Position numbers and translations under genes: made by a program. The notes below the pieces were generated by a model that saw only the letters and a program-made list of their open reading frames with translations, did no database searches and was not told where the DNA came from. DNA of 64,000 nucleotides from Panonychus citri. Lineage: Eukaryota; Arthropoda; Arachnida; Trombidiformes; Tetranychidae. Below are positions 21,301 through 32,340 of the stretch, piece after piece; the stretch's first letter is position 1, and every line of letters begins with the position of its first letter. The DNA lies in NCBI RefSeq assembly GCF_014898815.1, contig NW_026515541.1, positions 2,604,001-2,668,000 of the forward strand, read 5' to 3'.

Positions 21301-24300
21301 ATGAGCGACTCTTCATCTGAACTTTTAACTTGTACACCGACAACTATAACCAAAGAGCAACACAGTTCGTACACCGGTTCACCGCTTTATAAATTTGTCT
21401 CCATTGTGAGTAGAGAAAACTTTCCACTCGAAGAAAGGTCAAAAGGCCCAGGTTTACGATCAGTTCGTGTTCTCCCCGCTCATCAGATCTCACTATTACC
21501 ACCATTAACCATTTGTAACCTTTTACCCTTTGAGTTACGATATCGAGCTATAAGTTACCTTGAAGATGGTTCAATCAAACCTGGTGGAGTAGCAGCACTT
21601 CAATATATTGACACAAGTCAAGAGTTTTCATTGACCTTTACCCTTGACAATTACCCCAAATGTACACCACTAGTCATTGCTACAAATTTCATCAGTGATT
21701 TTACCACCAAACTTGAACTTTTTGACAAAAAAGATCGACCTTTAAATATAATGGCTCAAATTTCGTTGGCCAACAATAGTCCATTTGCCATATCGATTAC
21801 CCTTTTATCACCATTTTGGATTGTCAATCGAACCGGATTACCGATAATTGTGAAACAAGAATCAGCCGATAAAGAGGCTTCTGGTCAATTCGAGGAACAT
21901 GAAGTTGCTCGAAGCATCTCACCATTACTTTTCTCCTTCTATGAACTCGAATCGTCATTTTCTTGTGTCATGAGATTGGGTAAATCATTTGGTCGAACTC
22001 GTTGGTGTAACTCTTTCTACCTTCAAAAAGGCGCAACTGTACGTAAACTACGAATAGCATCAAGTGATCCTCGACGTCCTGATAAAGTTTACGAAATTGG
22101 TATCGAAGTTCGTAATGGTAAAGGTCGTTATCGTGATACTTTTGTTGTAACATTAACCCCGAGATATCAGATTGAAAATTCAAGCTCATTGTGCCTCGAA
22201 GTGACCCAAAAGTATGCAACCTCATCAGAAATCGATTCGCGGGAAAATTTAATCTCTGTGTTACCCAATTCAAATGTTGCCTTCCATTGGCCTCGAAGTG
22301 ACCAAGATCGTCTTCTTTGTGTCCGCTTAGCCTCATTACCTTTGAGTTGTCATTGGTCAGGAGGTTTCGCTGTCACAGCCAACTCATCATTCTACCTTAA
22401 TATTCGTGACTCTCAAGGCCAATCACATTTTATCCGCCTGGAAATTTTAGCTCAAGGAGCAACATCTTTCGTCATCTTTAGTGATGTAGGAAATTTACCA
22501 CCGCCCATCAGAGTTGACAATTTCTCTGAGGTGCCAATTGAATTCTATCAGACCAACACTTCCCAGGCTTGGATGAAAACCACCGTCAAACCAAAATCGT
22601 CCATTCCTTATGCATGGGATGAGTCAACCTTAAAGCCACACTTGACAGTTTCAGCACCCGGTGGGTGTTCAGCCACCTACGATCTCACCTCTTTGCGACC
22701 CGGTGATAACCTTTCATATGAAAACTTTTTCTACATCGCCTTTTCGGGAACCTTTCTCTCTGTCCATGAGGCTGAGAATGAAGTCTCCGTTCAACAATAT
22801 TCCGATCAAGATATTAAATCTATGCAATTGGTTCTCGATGTACCTGAAGGTAGTCGTAAAGTCATCATCAATCGTAAAGAACCAGGTAGACGATCACAAT
22901 TATGGAGAATGGATCAATATCGTCGTTTATTACATGAAGGATCATCACCACCCAAAGATCCCCGTAAATCGGGAAGCAAGAGCGAAGGCATTTCCTTTGT
23001 ACTCGACATTGAGGCTCAATGTGCGTATCCAGGTCAATATTCATCTCTTACCCTGCGAAGTATCGACAACAAACGAAGTCTAACTCAATATTGGAGTTTC
23101 ACTTCTGAAGGGCGCCTTTGTTGCGAACATCCTGATCTCTATGTTCAACCCAGAGATGGTTTTCTTGGACTTTTCATCGGTAACGAAGTTGTTCTTGGCC
23201 CCTCACAGCCAATCACCTACTCGAAGCTACCAAACAACGTAGCCTTTGAACAAGCATTAACCACACAAAAGATGCGAAAAGGATCAGGCCTTTTATCGGT
23301 TCATGTTTGTACCGACGGACCAACAAGAGTACTTCAAATTATGGATGTTCGGAATATTCCACCCAATTCATCTCGATCAACTTTACGATCACCTAATATT
23401 CCCTCAATTTCCGCATCAAAAAGTTTAGCCTCCGCTGATCGAACCAAAATTGAGCTTAATCTTGTCGTTAAACCTTCAAATGTTGGATTTTCACTTGTTA
23501 ATCAATATAACGAGGAAATTGTCTATTTATTTTTCAACGAAGTTGTACTTGAATATCAATACAAAGTATTCGAACATCGTATCAACTGTTCAGTTAAATA
23601 TTTTCAGGTAATTTTTTAATTCTCTCCCTTTAATTATCAAAATGATTAATCCACTTTCTCTACTTAATTTGTTTTCTTTTTCAGGCTGATAATCAAATTA
23701 TCGAAGCCGAAAAACCAATTATTTTCCATACAATGGAACTCGAAGAAAATAACCCGTTAAGTGGACTTCCAGCTCTTCATATATTCATTCACAAATTGGT
23801 TCTTCCAAAAGTCGAAGCTCAATTCTTCGAGGTACTTAAATAGTGGAATAACTACTTTGTTTTATTTTCGTTAATTAATCAATTTTTTTCTCGATTACAG
23901 GATGTCCAAATCACAATAAAAGACATTTCCTTGAACCTCGAAGAATTGTTAATGTTAAAGTTTTATGAGTTTCTTGGTTACCCTGAACTTGACTCTGAAT
24001 CTGAACTGGTTGATGATGAAAAGGAAGGTCAAAATGCTCATAAAGCCATAACCTCGGCTTTAGCTAAATCACCTCGTCTCTATTTTTCAAATCTTCAAAT
24101 TAAATTGGACAATGTGAAGCTTAGTGTTCTCACAACTAGTCATTTACCAACTAAATTGTCAGCAATTAAGAAAAAGCTCCGACTTCGTTTGATCCGATTT
24201 GAAGATGCAAAGATAAGTTTACTCCCATTTCGTAAAAATTATTCCTTGGAAACATTTAGATTTTTAATTGAAGGAATTGTGAGCCACTACCATCGACAAT

Positions 24301-25328
24301 TAAAAGGTCAAGCAGCCAAAATATTAGGATCATTTGATTTCCTGGGTAACCCGTTGGGTTTTGTAAACGATGTTACCGATGGTTTATCTGAATTGATTAA
24401 TGAGGGAAATGTTGGTGGATTGATACTTAATTTGGCTCATGGAATCTCTGATTCAACTGCAAAATTTACCTCCGTACTATCAGACGGGCTTGGAGTGGTG
24501 ACCATGGACGATCGACATCAAGAGATTCGAAAACGAATAAAACACGAATCAAATGACCATTTGAAAGCGGGAATCAAGGGACTGGGTGTTGGTATTTTGG
24601 GAGGTTTCACTAGTATTATTACGCAAACCTACGAGGGAGCAGTTAATGAGGGTGGTGTCGGTGGCTTTTTCTCAGGCTTTGGTAAAGGTCTTCTTGGTAC
24701 AATAACAAAACCCGCCGTTGGAATGCTCGACTTTGCAACTAGTGCGGCCATTGCTGTTCGTGACACAAGTCGCAAAATTGCCAACACTTCTTGGTCTCAG
24801 GTCAAACGCATTCGACCTCCTCGTCAACGTTTCTCTGTTCACGGGCCGGGATCATTGTTACCTCATTTCTCTCTTGAACAATCTCGAGCTCAAGAATTTT
24901 TTTACAAATCAACAATTCTCAACGACAAAGATGACGATGAACTTTTTATTTCATTTAAATTGCTTCGTTCGGATGCTGCGCTTTTTATTACCAGTCATAA
25001 GCTTCACCTGATCACTTGGTCCGAATCAACGATTGAAGATCGTGGAAAGGGTCAAATTTCATTAGACTTTGAATTTTTGCTACGATGTGAGACAGCAACA
25101 CAATACGGAAGTCCAACAATGTCCAATTTAACTCGTGCTTATTTAATTCTCGTTTTAACTGATGAAAGTTGTCCCCAATGTTATGGTTCTCATCATCAAT
25201 TAGCTGAACTAGGATCAACTAAGCCAAAGATACGCTGTCAATCTGAACAATTAGCTAACGAGGCTACACAATTTATTAACTTTGCAAGAGCATCGTATCA
25301 GGAAAATCACTTTATTATACTTTCTTAA
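15303..25328 (+). CDS. VPS13D: VPS13D bridge-like lipid transfer protein
   Basis: Four exons, 15303-15399, 15536-23607, 23685-23831 and 23901-25328, encode 3,247 residues. VPS13D is a rod-shaped lipid transfer protein at contacts between ER, mitochondria and peroxisomes, needed for mitochondrial and peroxisomal health. The chorein-type N-terminus (MLERLVAWVLNSYIGDYFGN, NTDQLSVAL) matches VPS13D rather than VPS13A/C. A UBA domain at about 1522-1565 (HISHLQSLGFKQ, GNINEAAIWL) is the hallmark of VPS13D. The adaptor-binding region covers roughly 1900-2500 (for example FWIVNRTGLPIIV near 2130). The C-terminal exon encodes the Gly-rich helical segment (GVGILGGFTSII, GGVGGFFSGFGKG) and a PH-like end. 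Human VPS13D has about 4,390 residues with its UBA near 2,630, so roughly 1,100 residues are absent before the UBA. The small first exon was identified by its family match and its phase-1 junction. Confidence 0.95.
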
Positions 25329-26216
25329 ATTCAGCATCAACAAAATTATACATTAATGAAATTGTAAATGAAAAACAATTATGAATCAAAACCTCATCTG
25401 ATTAGATTTTCCTGTTTTCATTGATAATCAATATTTTTCTAGTTAACTTTCAACGGTAATTAACAAATTGCTATGTAATTTTAGAATCAAGCAAGTGATT
25501 AATACAAATTGTGAATAAAGAAATAAACATGCTTGTCATCTCACCATCAATTGTCTATTATTTTATTCCTTCTACGGGACAAGGTCATTCCATGAAACTC
25601 CCTTCGAATGACCTTACTAATGAACTAAGGTATTTTCTTTCCGTATAAAAGGAGTTATTAATGAAATCAAAGAAACTAAGTAAAAAGAAAATATTATTTC
25701 TTTGGAATCGTTGACGATTCAATGGAAACATTTCGAGTGTAGTTTCAACATTAATTCGTGGTACTTGTGATCCAACGGACAAGATCAGTACAAATCGATG
25801 GTCATAGAGAAGGCTAAAGAAATGAAAGAATGAATTTTAAAAATGAAAAAGAAGTAAAGAAAAGATGAATCGAAAGAACGTATTTAAGGATTCGTAGGTT
25901 CGTCAAGACCATGAACGATCTTAAGATAGACAAAGATAAATTTTAAGACCAAACTGAGGATAAAATTATCAATTTTTTGAAGAAAAATAATTTATGAAAA
26001 AGGCGGTTAGTTCAATCTGCGAGTTGAGATCAGCTGTTTACTTGTGTTGACACAGAAAAACAAACAATCGGAACAAAAACAAAACGTTTAAATGATTAGT
26101 TTTGGTTAATCAATTTCTATCTAATTGATTAGTTGTCATAATACTTTTTGTTACATTTTCTATTCTAATTACAATCATAATCTTTTCTTTCATTCGCAAA
26201 ATCAATCTCTTTAAAA
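25329..26216. other. Intergenic region VPS13D-VPS26C
   Basis: It holds the VPS13D 3' flank and the VPS26C promoter, with no coding exon seen. From about 25530 it forms the outer part of an inverted duplication; its mirror copy lies at about 31000-31445 and is internally rearranged. Confidence 0.6.
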
Positions 26217-27654
26217 ATGACCACAAATTTCGAGATTAAATTGAAACGGTCCAATAAAATTTATCATCAAGGTGTAAGTAGAATTGATTAAATCTTTTCT
26301 TTTCTATCTTGGTGTTAATTGTTTTTCTCTTGTCACTTGATTAGGAAAATCTTGTCGGTGTTGTTTCATTTGATTGTAAACATGAATCTCGCCACGAAGG
26401 GATTTCCTTGGCAGTTGATGGATCAGTTAAAATGCAATTTAGCTCAAAAAATGTTGGAATCATTGATGCCTTTTACAATTCAGTTAAAGTAAACAATCAA
26501 AATTTAGTTGATAATTAATTTCAGTTTTATCATAGAAATAGGATTCTCATATGAACATGCAAGAGATGGCTTGATATTGACAATATCCTCCCATCATGTT
26601 CAATGGAGTTGATTTAATCACAGTTTATTGTTGTTTCATCAACAGCCAGTGCCGTTGATTAATTACTCTGTTGAGATCGCTAAAAGTGGTACATTACCAG
26701 CAGGAAAAACGGAAATTGCTTTTGAATTACCATTGAGACCTAAAGGAAACAAAACTCTTTATGAAACATACCATGGAGTCTTCATCACTGTCCAGGTTCG
26801 TGACATTTTTGGGTCACCTTGTCGCTAGAAAATCTTGTCTCTAATTCCCTTTTATTACTTACAGTATGTCCTACGATGTGAAGTTAAACGGTCGATGTTG
26901 AACAAAGATCTATCCAAATGCGTCGAATTCATGATTGAATCGGAAAGAAATGATAATGAACCTGCAGGTATCGAGGATCGACCAATAAGCTTCACAATTA
27001 CACCGGAATCACTTCAGAATGTTAAAGATGTGAGCAATTAGATAGCAATTTAATCTATTTGAGATAATTACAATTCCTTTTTAAATGTGATCATTTTATT
27101 AGAAACGTAAAGTCCCCTCGTTCAGTGTTAATGGAAAGCTAAACAACACCGTTTGTAAACTGACCGATCCTTTCACTGGTGAACTGGTCATTGAACAATG
27201 TGATGTACCAATCAGAAGTGTTGAATTACAATTAGTACGCGTTGAGACTTGTGGATGTGCCGAAGGCTATGCAAGAGATGGTATTGATTGTTATTGATTT
27301 TCAACCCGTTCGAAAATCATTGACTCATTGCTTGTTTTTGTCTATTTTATTCAGCGACCGAAATTCAAAACATTCAAATTGGTGATGGTGACATTTGCCG
27401 AGGAGTTTCAATTCCCATTTACATGATATTCCCTCGTTTATTTACCTGTCCAACTTTAATTACGAGTAATTTCAAAATAGGTAAACACAAAAAAAACACT
27501 AATTCTCATGTATGATTAAGTGAATCAATTTTAATGCTTATAAAAAATTTTCTCATCTTTATTGTAACCAGAGTTTGAGATTAATGTGGTGGTTATTTTT
27601 GAGGACAATCATCTAATCACGGAGAACTTTTCAATCAAATTAGTCCGATTTTAG
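26217..27654 (+). CDS. VPS26C: VPS26C (DSCR3), Commander/retriever subunit
   Basis: Seven exons, 26217-26273, 26345-26488, 26646-26795, 26865-27029, 27103-27280, 27355-27480 and 27572-27654, encode about 300 residues. VPS26C is the arrestin-fold subunit of retriever, which recycles membrane proteins from endosomes with the CCC complex. Family-specific stretches are IKLKRSNKIYHQG, FYNSVKPVPLINY, LPLRPKGNKTLYETYHGVF, SVELQLVRVETCGCAEGYA, IPIYMIFPRLFTCPTL and DHLITENFSIKLVRF. All introns are short with GT-AG ends, and the phases join cleanly. The last 15 coding bases overlap, on the opposite strand, the last 15 coding bases of the Gln/His-rich gene. A broken mirror copy lies at about 30650-30965. 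Confidence 0.95.
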
Positions 27655-29049
27655 ATAACTGATCCAATCTGAAACTGATCTTTGACGATTAACATTAATT
27701 GCTGCTCTTTCAGATTCGGAACTTTCCTCTTCCAGACTTTCGATAATTTCCAAAATGTCTTCAGGGATTCCATCACTTTCATCATCATTTGTGGTGCAGT
27801 TTGATGCTGGTGCTCGATCATTATCGTTGTTAGAGCCATTAGTATATTCCCGTTGGTTGTTATTGATCGTCGAAATATTGTAACTGTCATTCTTATGATT
27901 AACATCTGAATTTACTGTAGCCGATTGTTGTATTTGATGATGGAAATTAAAATCAGGGTATAAGAAATTTTCTTTACCGTATTGAAGGAGATTCGGTTGT
28001 TGTTGTTGTTGTTGTTTTTGGTGTTGCTGTTGTTGTTGTTGCTTCGGCTGTTGATTGTAAGCCGATAAAACATTCTGATTAGATGAAGATGATGATAATG
28101 ATGATGGTGATGGATCAACTTTCTGGCCATCATCGGTTTCCACTGAGTAAACCTGAGCTTCATTACTTGAATCATTAATCTCAACCGTAACACAATTGAT
28201 TTCCAAATTATTTACGTCCATTGGTGATTCTAGAGTATCATCAAAATAGAAATACATTGTTAATATATTGAGTCAATCAATCAAAAGCAAAAAGGGAAAA
28301 AACTAATTGAAAAAATTAACTAATTAAGAGGAGTGAACAAGGAAACAAAACATTAGGTAAGACATATTGGTTATGATGGTAAAAATGTTGAGTCTCAAGT
28401 CAATGTGACAATTTAAATTCAATTTAATCCAATAAGAGATAATCAGTTGGAAAACCTCTCGATTAAAGTTGAACAATTGGATCAGAAAATAATACTTACC
28501 ATTGTAATTAAATTGTTGCTGATTTACGTTGTGATAAATTTGAAAATTATCATTGTCACCAAATTGTTTAGGATACTGATGTGGACGATGATGAAGATGA
28601 TGATGAGGATGATATTGCTGTGGTTGTTGTTGTTGTGATTGTTGCTGTTGTTGTTGTTGTTGTTGTTGATATGATTGATAATTTAGATTGTAATATTGAT
28701 TAGGATGATTAAGATGATGTTGAAATCTTTGTTGTTGATTATAAACTAATGGCGATGTTGATACGTTTAGATGAGGGTGATGATGATGATGATGATTGTA
28801 AGGTAAACAATTTGTACTTTGATTATTCACTGGACGATTAAGAATTGAAGGAATTGCTGGAATTGATGAGTACATTGGATCTCGATAAGTTAAATTGTTG
28901 ACTCGGTTTCTATTATGATGATTTTCTGGTATCAAATGAACTTGATTGTTGATTATTGCTGCTGGAGATTCACAATAAAAAGACATGTTGACATCAAGAG
29001 ATGAAGATGGCGAATGAACCAAATGAGAACTAAAAAGATCGAAATTCAT
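27640..29049 (-). CDS. Gln/His-rich low-complexity protein, unrecognised
   Basis: Two coding exons, 29049-28500 and 28229-27640, encode 379 residues. The start MNFDLF lies just inside an exon whose acceptor is at about 29056, so an untranslated first exon probably lies upstream. The first half has runs of His and Gln, the second a Gln-rich run, a Ser run and an Asn/Asp-rich stretch. The acidic end carries the pattern DGIPEDILEIIESLEEESSE and then SVSDWISYLKSD. Such composition is common in transcriptional regulators, and the hydrophobic/acidic end could be an interaction helix, but I recognise no domain. The unique start and end are well formed and a copy of most of the gene exists in the right arm. 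Its stop lies within the last codons of VPS26C on the other strand. Confidence 0.65.
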
Positions 29050-29157
29050 TGATTTGTCTAAAAAGATAAAGGTCAAAATATTGGAATTAAGTTAATTAAA
29101 AGGTTTATTAATTGATAAAATCACAGATAAAACGATAAACTCGTTTTCGAAAACAAT

Positions 29158-29419
29158 TTAGAGTTAAATCTCCTCTCTCTCTCTCTGTCTTCTTGTCGAC
29201 CTTTCTAGTTGGATGAAATGGTCAGTTTGAAGTAAGAAAGTTAATCTATCAAGAAAAAGAAACGTATTTACTTTGTCCACTTGTTGATTGAATTGATTGG
29301 TTAAAAAAGTGAATTTAACTTTCAAATTTATAGAGACCAATCAGTGCGATTTGTTTTGTATCATCCAAATTCACTAATTTTCATTTAAAAGCTTGAAAAT
29401 TGATGAATTTGGACCAAAC
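29158..29419. promoter_or_regulatory. Spacer at the centre of the inverted duplication
   Basis: About 260 non-mirrored bases lie between the arms. They separate two divergently oriented copies of the Gln/His-rich gene, so they must supply or interrupt their upstream sequences. On the minus strand a CTATAAAT near 29330, with ATTGG just upstream, resembles a core promoter for the left copy. A short TC run lies at about 29172-29186. The promoter reading is tentative. Confidence 0.3.
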
Positions 29420-29525
29420 CGTTTTCGAAAACGAGTTTATCGTTTTATCTGTGATTTTATCAATTAATAAACCTTTTAATTAACTTAATTCCAATATTTT
29501 GACCTTTATCTTTTTAGACAAATCA

Positions 29526-30657
29526 ATGAATTTCGATCTTTTTAGTTCTCATTTGGTTCATTCGCCATCTCCATCTCTTGATGTCAACATGTCCTTTTAT
29601 TGTGAATCTCCAGCAGCAATAATCAACAATCAAGTTCATTTGATACCAGAAAATCATCATAATAGAAACCGAGTCAACAATTTAACTTATCGAGATCCAA
29701 TGTACTCATCAATTCCAGCAATTCCCTCAATTCTTAATCGTCCAGTGAATAATCAAAGTACAAATTGTTTACCTTACAATCACCATCATCATCATCACCC
29801 TCATCTAAACGTATCAACATCGCCATTAGTTTATAATCAACAACAAAGATTTCAACATCATCTTAATCATCCTAATCAATATTACAATCTAAATTATCAA
29901 TCATATCAACAGCAACAACAACAACAACAACAAACACCACAGCAATATCATCCTCATCATCCTCATCATCTTCATCGTCCACATCAGTATCCTAAACAAT
30001 TTGGTGACAATGATAATTTTCAAATTTATCACAACATAAATCAGCAACAATTTAATTACAATGGTAAGTATTATTTTCTGATCCAATTGTTCAACTTTAA
30101 TCGAGAGGTTTTCCAACTGATTATCTCTTATTGGATTAAATTGAATTTAAATTGTCACATTGACTTGAGACTCAACATTTTTACCAATATCTAGAATCAC
30201 CAATGGACGCAAATAATTTGGGAATCAATTGTGTTCAAGTTGAGAAAACGGTTCAAGTGCTGAAGCTCCAATTAACTCAGTGGTAACCGATGATGGCCAG
30301 AAAGTTGTATCGTCATCATCATCATCATCTAATCAGAATGCTTTATCAGTTTATAATCAACAGCCCAAACATCAACAACATCAATGCAGTAAAGGAAATT
30401 TCTCATATTCTGATTTCCATTATCAAATAACACAATCGGCAACAGGAAACTCTGACGGCAATCATAAGAATGACAGTTACAACATTTCGACGATCAATAA
30501 CAATCAACGGGAATATACTATTGGTTGTAATAACAACAATAATGATCGAGCGCCAGCATCGAACTGCACCCCAAATGATGATGAAATCGATGAATTTCCT
30601 AAAGAAGTTTTTGAGATGATCGAAAAGTTTATCGAAAAGTACTCCTTGGTTATATGA
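29526..30657 (+). pseudogene. Gln/His-rich gene, mirror copy, frameshifted
   Basis: Exon 1 (29526-30063) is nearly identical to that of the left copy and splices in the same phase to an exon starting at 30195. There a missing base near 30245, relative to the left copy, shifts the frame and leads to TAA at 30284-30286. The original frame resumes after it (30280-30657) but ends early in unrelated residues and lacks the SVSDWISYLKSD end. A shortened protein of about 210 residues could still be made from exon 1, so loss of function is likely but not certain. Confidence 0.7.
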
Positions 30658-30965
30658 TTGTCCTCAAAATAACCACCACATTAATCTCAAACTCTGGTTA
30701 CAATAAAGATGAAAAAATTTTAAGCATTAAATGAGAATTAGAGTTTTTTTTTGTGTTTAACTATTTTGAAATTACTTCGTAATCAAAGTTGGACAGGTAA
30801 ATAAACGATAGAATAATATCTTTCCAATTCAATCATGAATTCGACGCATTAAGACAGATCTTTGTTTAACAAGATTTTCCTAATCAAGTGACAAGAACAA
30901 GAGAAAAACTATCAACACCAAGATAGAAAAGAAATAGATTAACCAAAACTAATCATTTAAACGTT
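30650..30965 (-). pseudogene. VPS26C remnants
   Basis: Mirror copies of parts of VPS26C exon 7, intron 6, the end of exon 6, part of exon 4 and intron 1 lie next to one another. Exons 2, 3 and 5 are missing. No usable reading frame remains. Confidence 0.8.
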
Positions 30966-31445
30966 TTGTTTTTGTTCCGAATCGGAACTTTCGATTGATT
31001 GTTTTTCTATGTCAACACAAGTGAACAGCTGATCCCAACTCGCAGATTGAACTAAACGCCTTTTTCATAAATTATTTTTCCGAAATCGGGAAAATTGACA
31101 CAATTTGTATTAATCATTTGCTTGATTCTAAAATTATTTATCCAAAGTTTATCATCGTTAATCTTGAATGGGACTAAAATTAAAACGAAAGTTAAAACTA
31201 CATTAGAAATGTTTCCATTGAATCGTCAACGATTTTAGAGAAATAATATTTTCTTTTTACTTAGTTTCTTTGATTTCATTAATAACTCCTTTTATATGGA
31301 AAGAAAATACCTTAGTTCATTAGTAAGGTCATTCGAAGGGAGTTTCATGGAATGACCTTGTCCCGTAGAAGGAATAAAATAATAGACAATTGATGGTGAG
31401 ATGACAAGCATGTTTATTTCTTTATTCACAATTTGAATTAATCAT

Positions 31446-32340
31446 CTTGACGACACGAGAAAACTTTTCGGGAAGTTGTAAAAATAGTAAATTGTCTTTC
31501 TGTTTATCGAGCTTGAATCGAGGCGAAAATTTATTTCCGCGGGAAATTCTGATTTATAATGAGATTGGATAAAGTGTCGTATTTGAGTTTTAAACAATTG
31601 ATTGGTTTTGGATTAGAGTTCGTTTGTGTCCAGAAAAGGACGAAATTTTAGTAGGAATTTAATGAAAATTTGACCTCGCCATTCTGATTATATTAATAGC
31701 TCTGAGACTTTCACTGATTAGGAATTCTTATGAATTGTTACAATGAGAGAAGACAAAAAAATAGAATTTAAAAAAGTTAAAAAAAAGATGAAAAAGTGGG
31801 TAAAGGTAATACAAAAATCAACTTTTACGAAATTTAAAAAAAGTGCTTTGGTTTGGGTGTTTTTTTCGACAATTTTTTCTAAGATTAGAAAAAATTTTCG
31901 ATAAACTTGTGATGCTTCTCTCTCTCTTTCGATTGTCGAGATGTCAATTGATTTTGGTTCGTCTTTGGTTCGTCACCATCGGCAACGTTAGGGTTGGGGT
32001 GACGTGAAAGAGAAAATCTAATGTGCAGATTAAAAAAGAGAAATTAGAATAAAAAAGAGTCGAAAGTTTTCCATGAAATTAATAGAAAATGTCATTGGTG
32101 ATTTTTCTCGTTAGAATTCCAATTTTGGACCATAGACTTTGAGAGTTAATATAATCTTGTAACAATTTAATCATTTGGTGTGAAAAAAAATCATGTTGCC
32201 TTATTGGTGAAATTTAGGAACCCTTGGTGTTTGTGTGTACGTGTTATTGATTATCCAAAAATTGTTGCAATTGTTGATTAGTTGAACGAATCCGCTTTGA
32301 TTTCTTGGTGATGATTAATGTTCATCATTTTCTTCTTGAT
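31446..32340. other. Intergenic region and KLF 3' flank
   Basis: No coding exon was found. It lies downstream of the KLF gene and should contain its 3' untranslated region. It is AT-rich with a short TC run near 31917-31927, and I see nothing else. Confidence 0.5.

Larger units (their letters stand above)
25530..29157 (+). repeat. Inverted duplication, left arm
   Basis: This arm holds the VPS13D 3' flank, intact VPS26C and the intact Gln/His-rich gene. Its mirror copy is the right arm at 29420-31445. Identity is highest near the centre, where the Gln/His-rich coding exon, its upstream acceptor and about 100 bases beyond are almost the same in both arms. Confidence 0.85.
29420..31445 (-). repeat. 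Inverted duplication, right arm
   Basis: This is the mirror copy of 25530-29157 with large losses. The order is the Gln/His-rich gene, VPS26C remnants, then the VPS13D 3' flank. The outer part is rearranged: sequence equivalent to about 25480-25520 appears near 31100, inside the mirror of more distant sequence. Similarity to the left arm fades near 31445. Confidence 0.8.

Noticed and set aside
28447..28638. Open frame on the plus strand opposite the Gln/His-rich exon
   Set aside because: It is a shadow of the CAG/CAT-rich exon on the minus strand, with no start context or homology.
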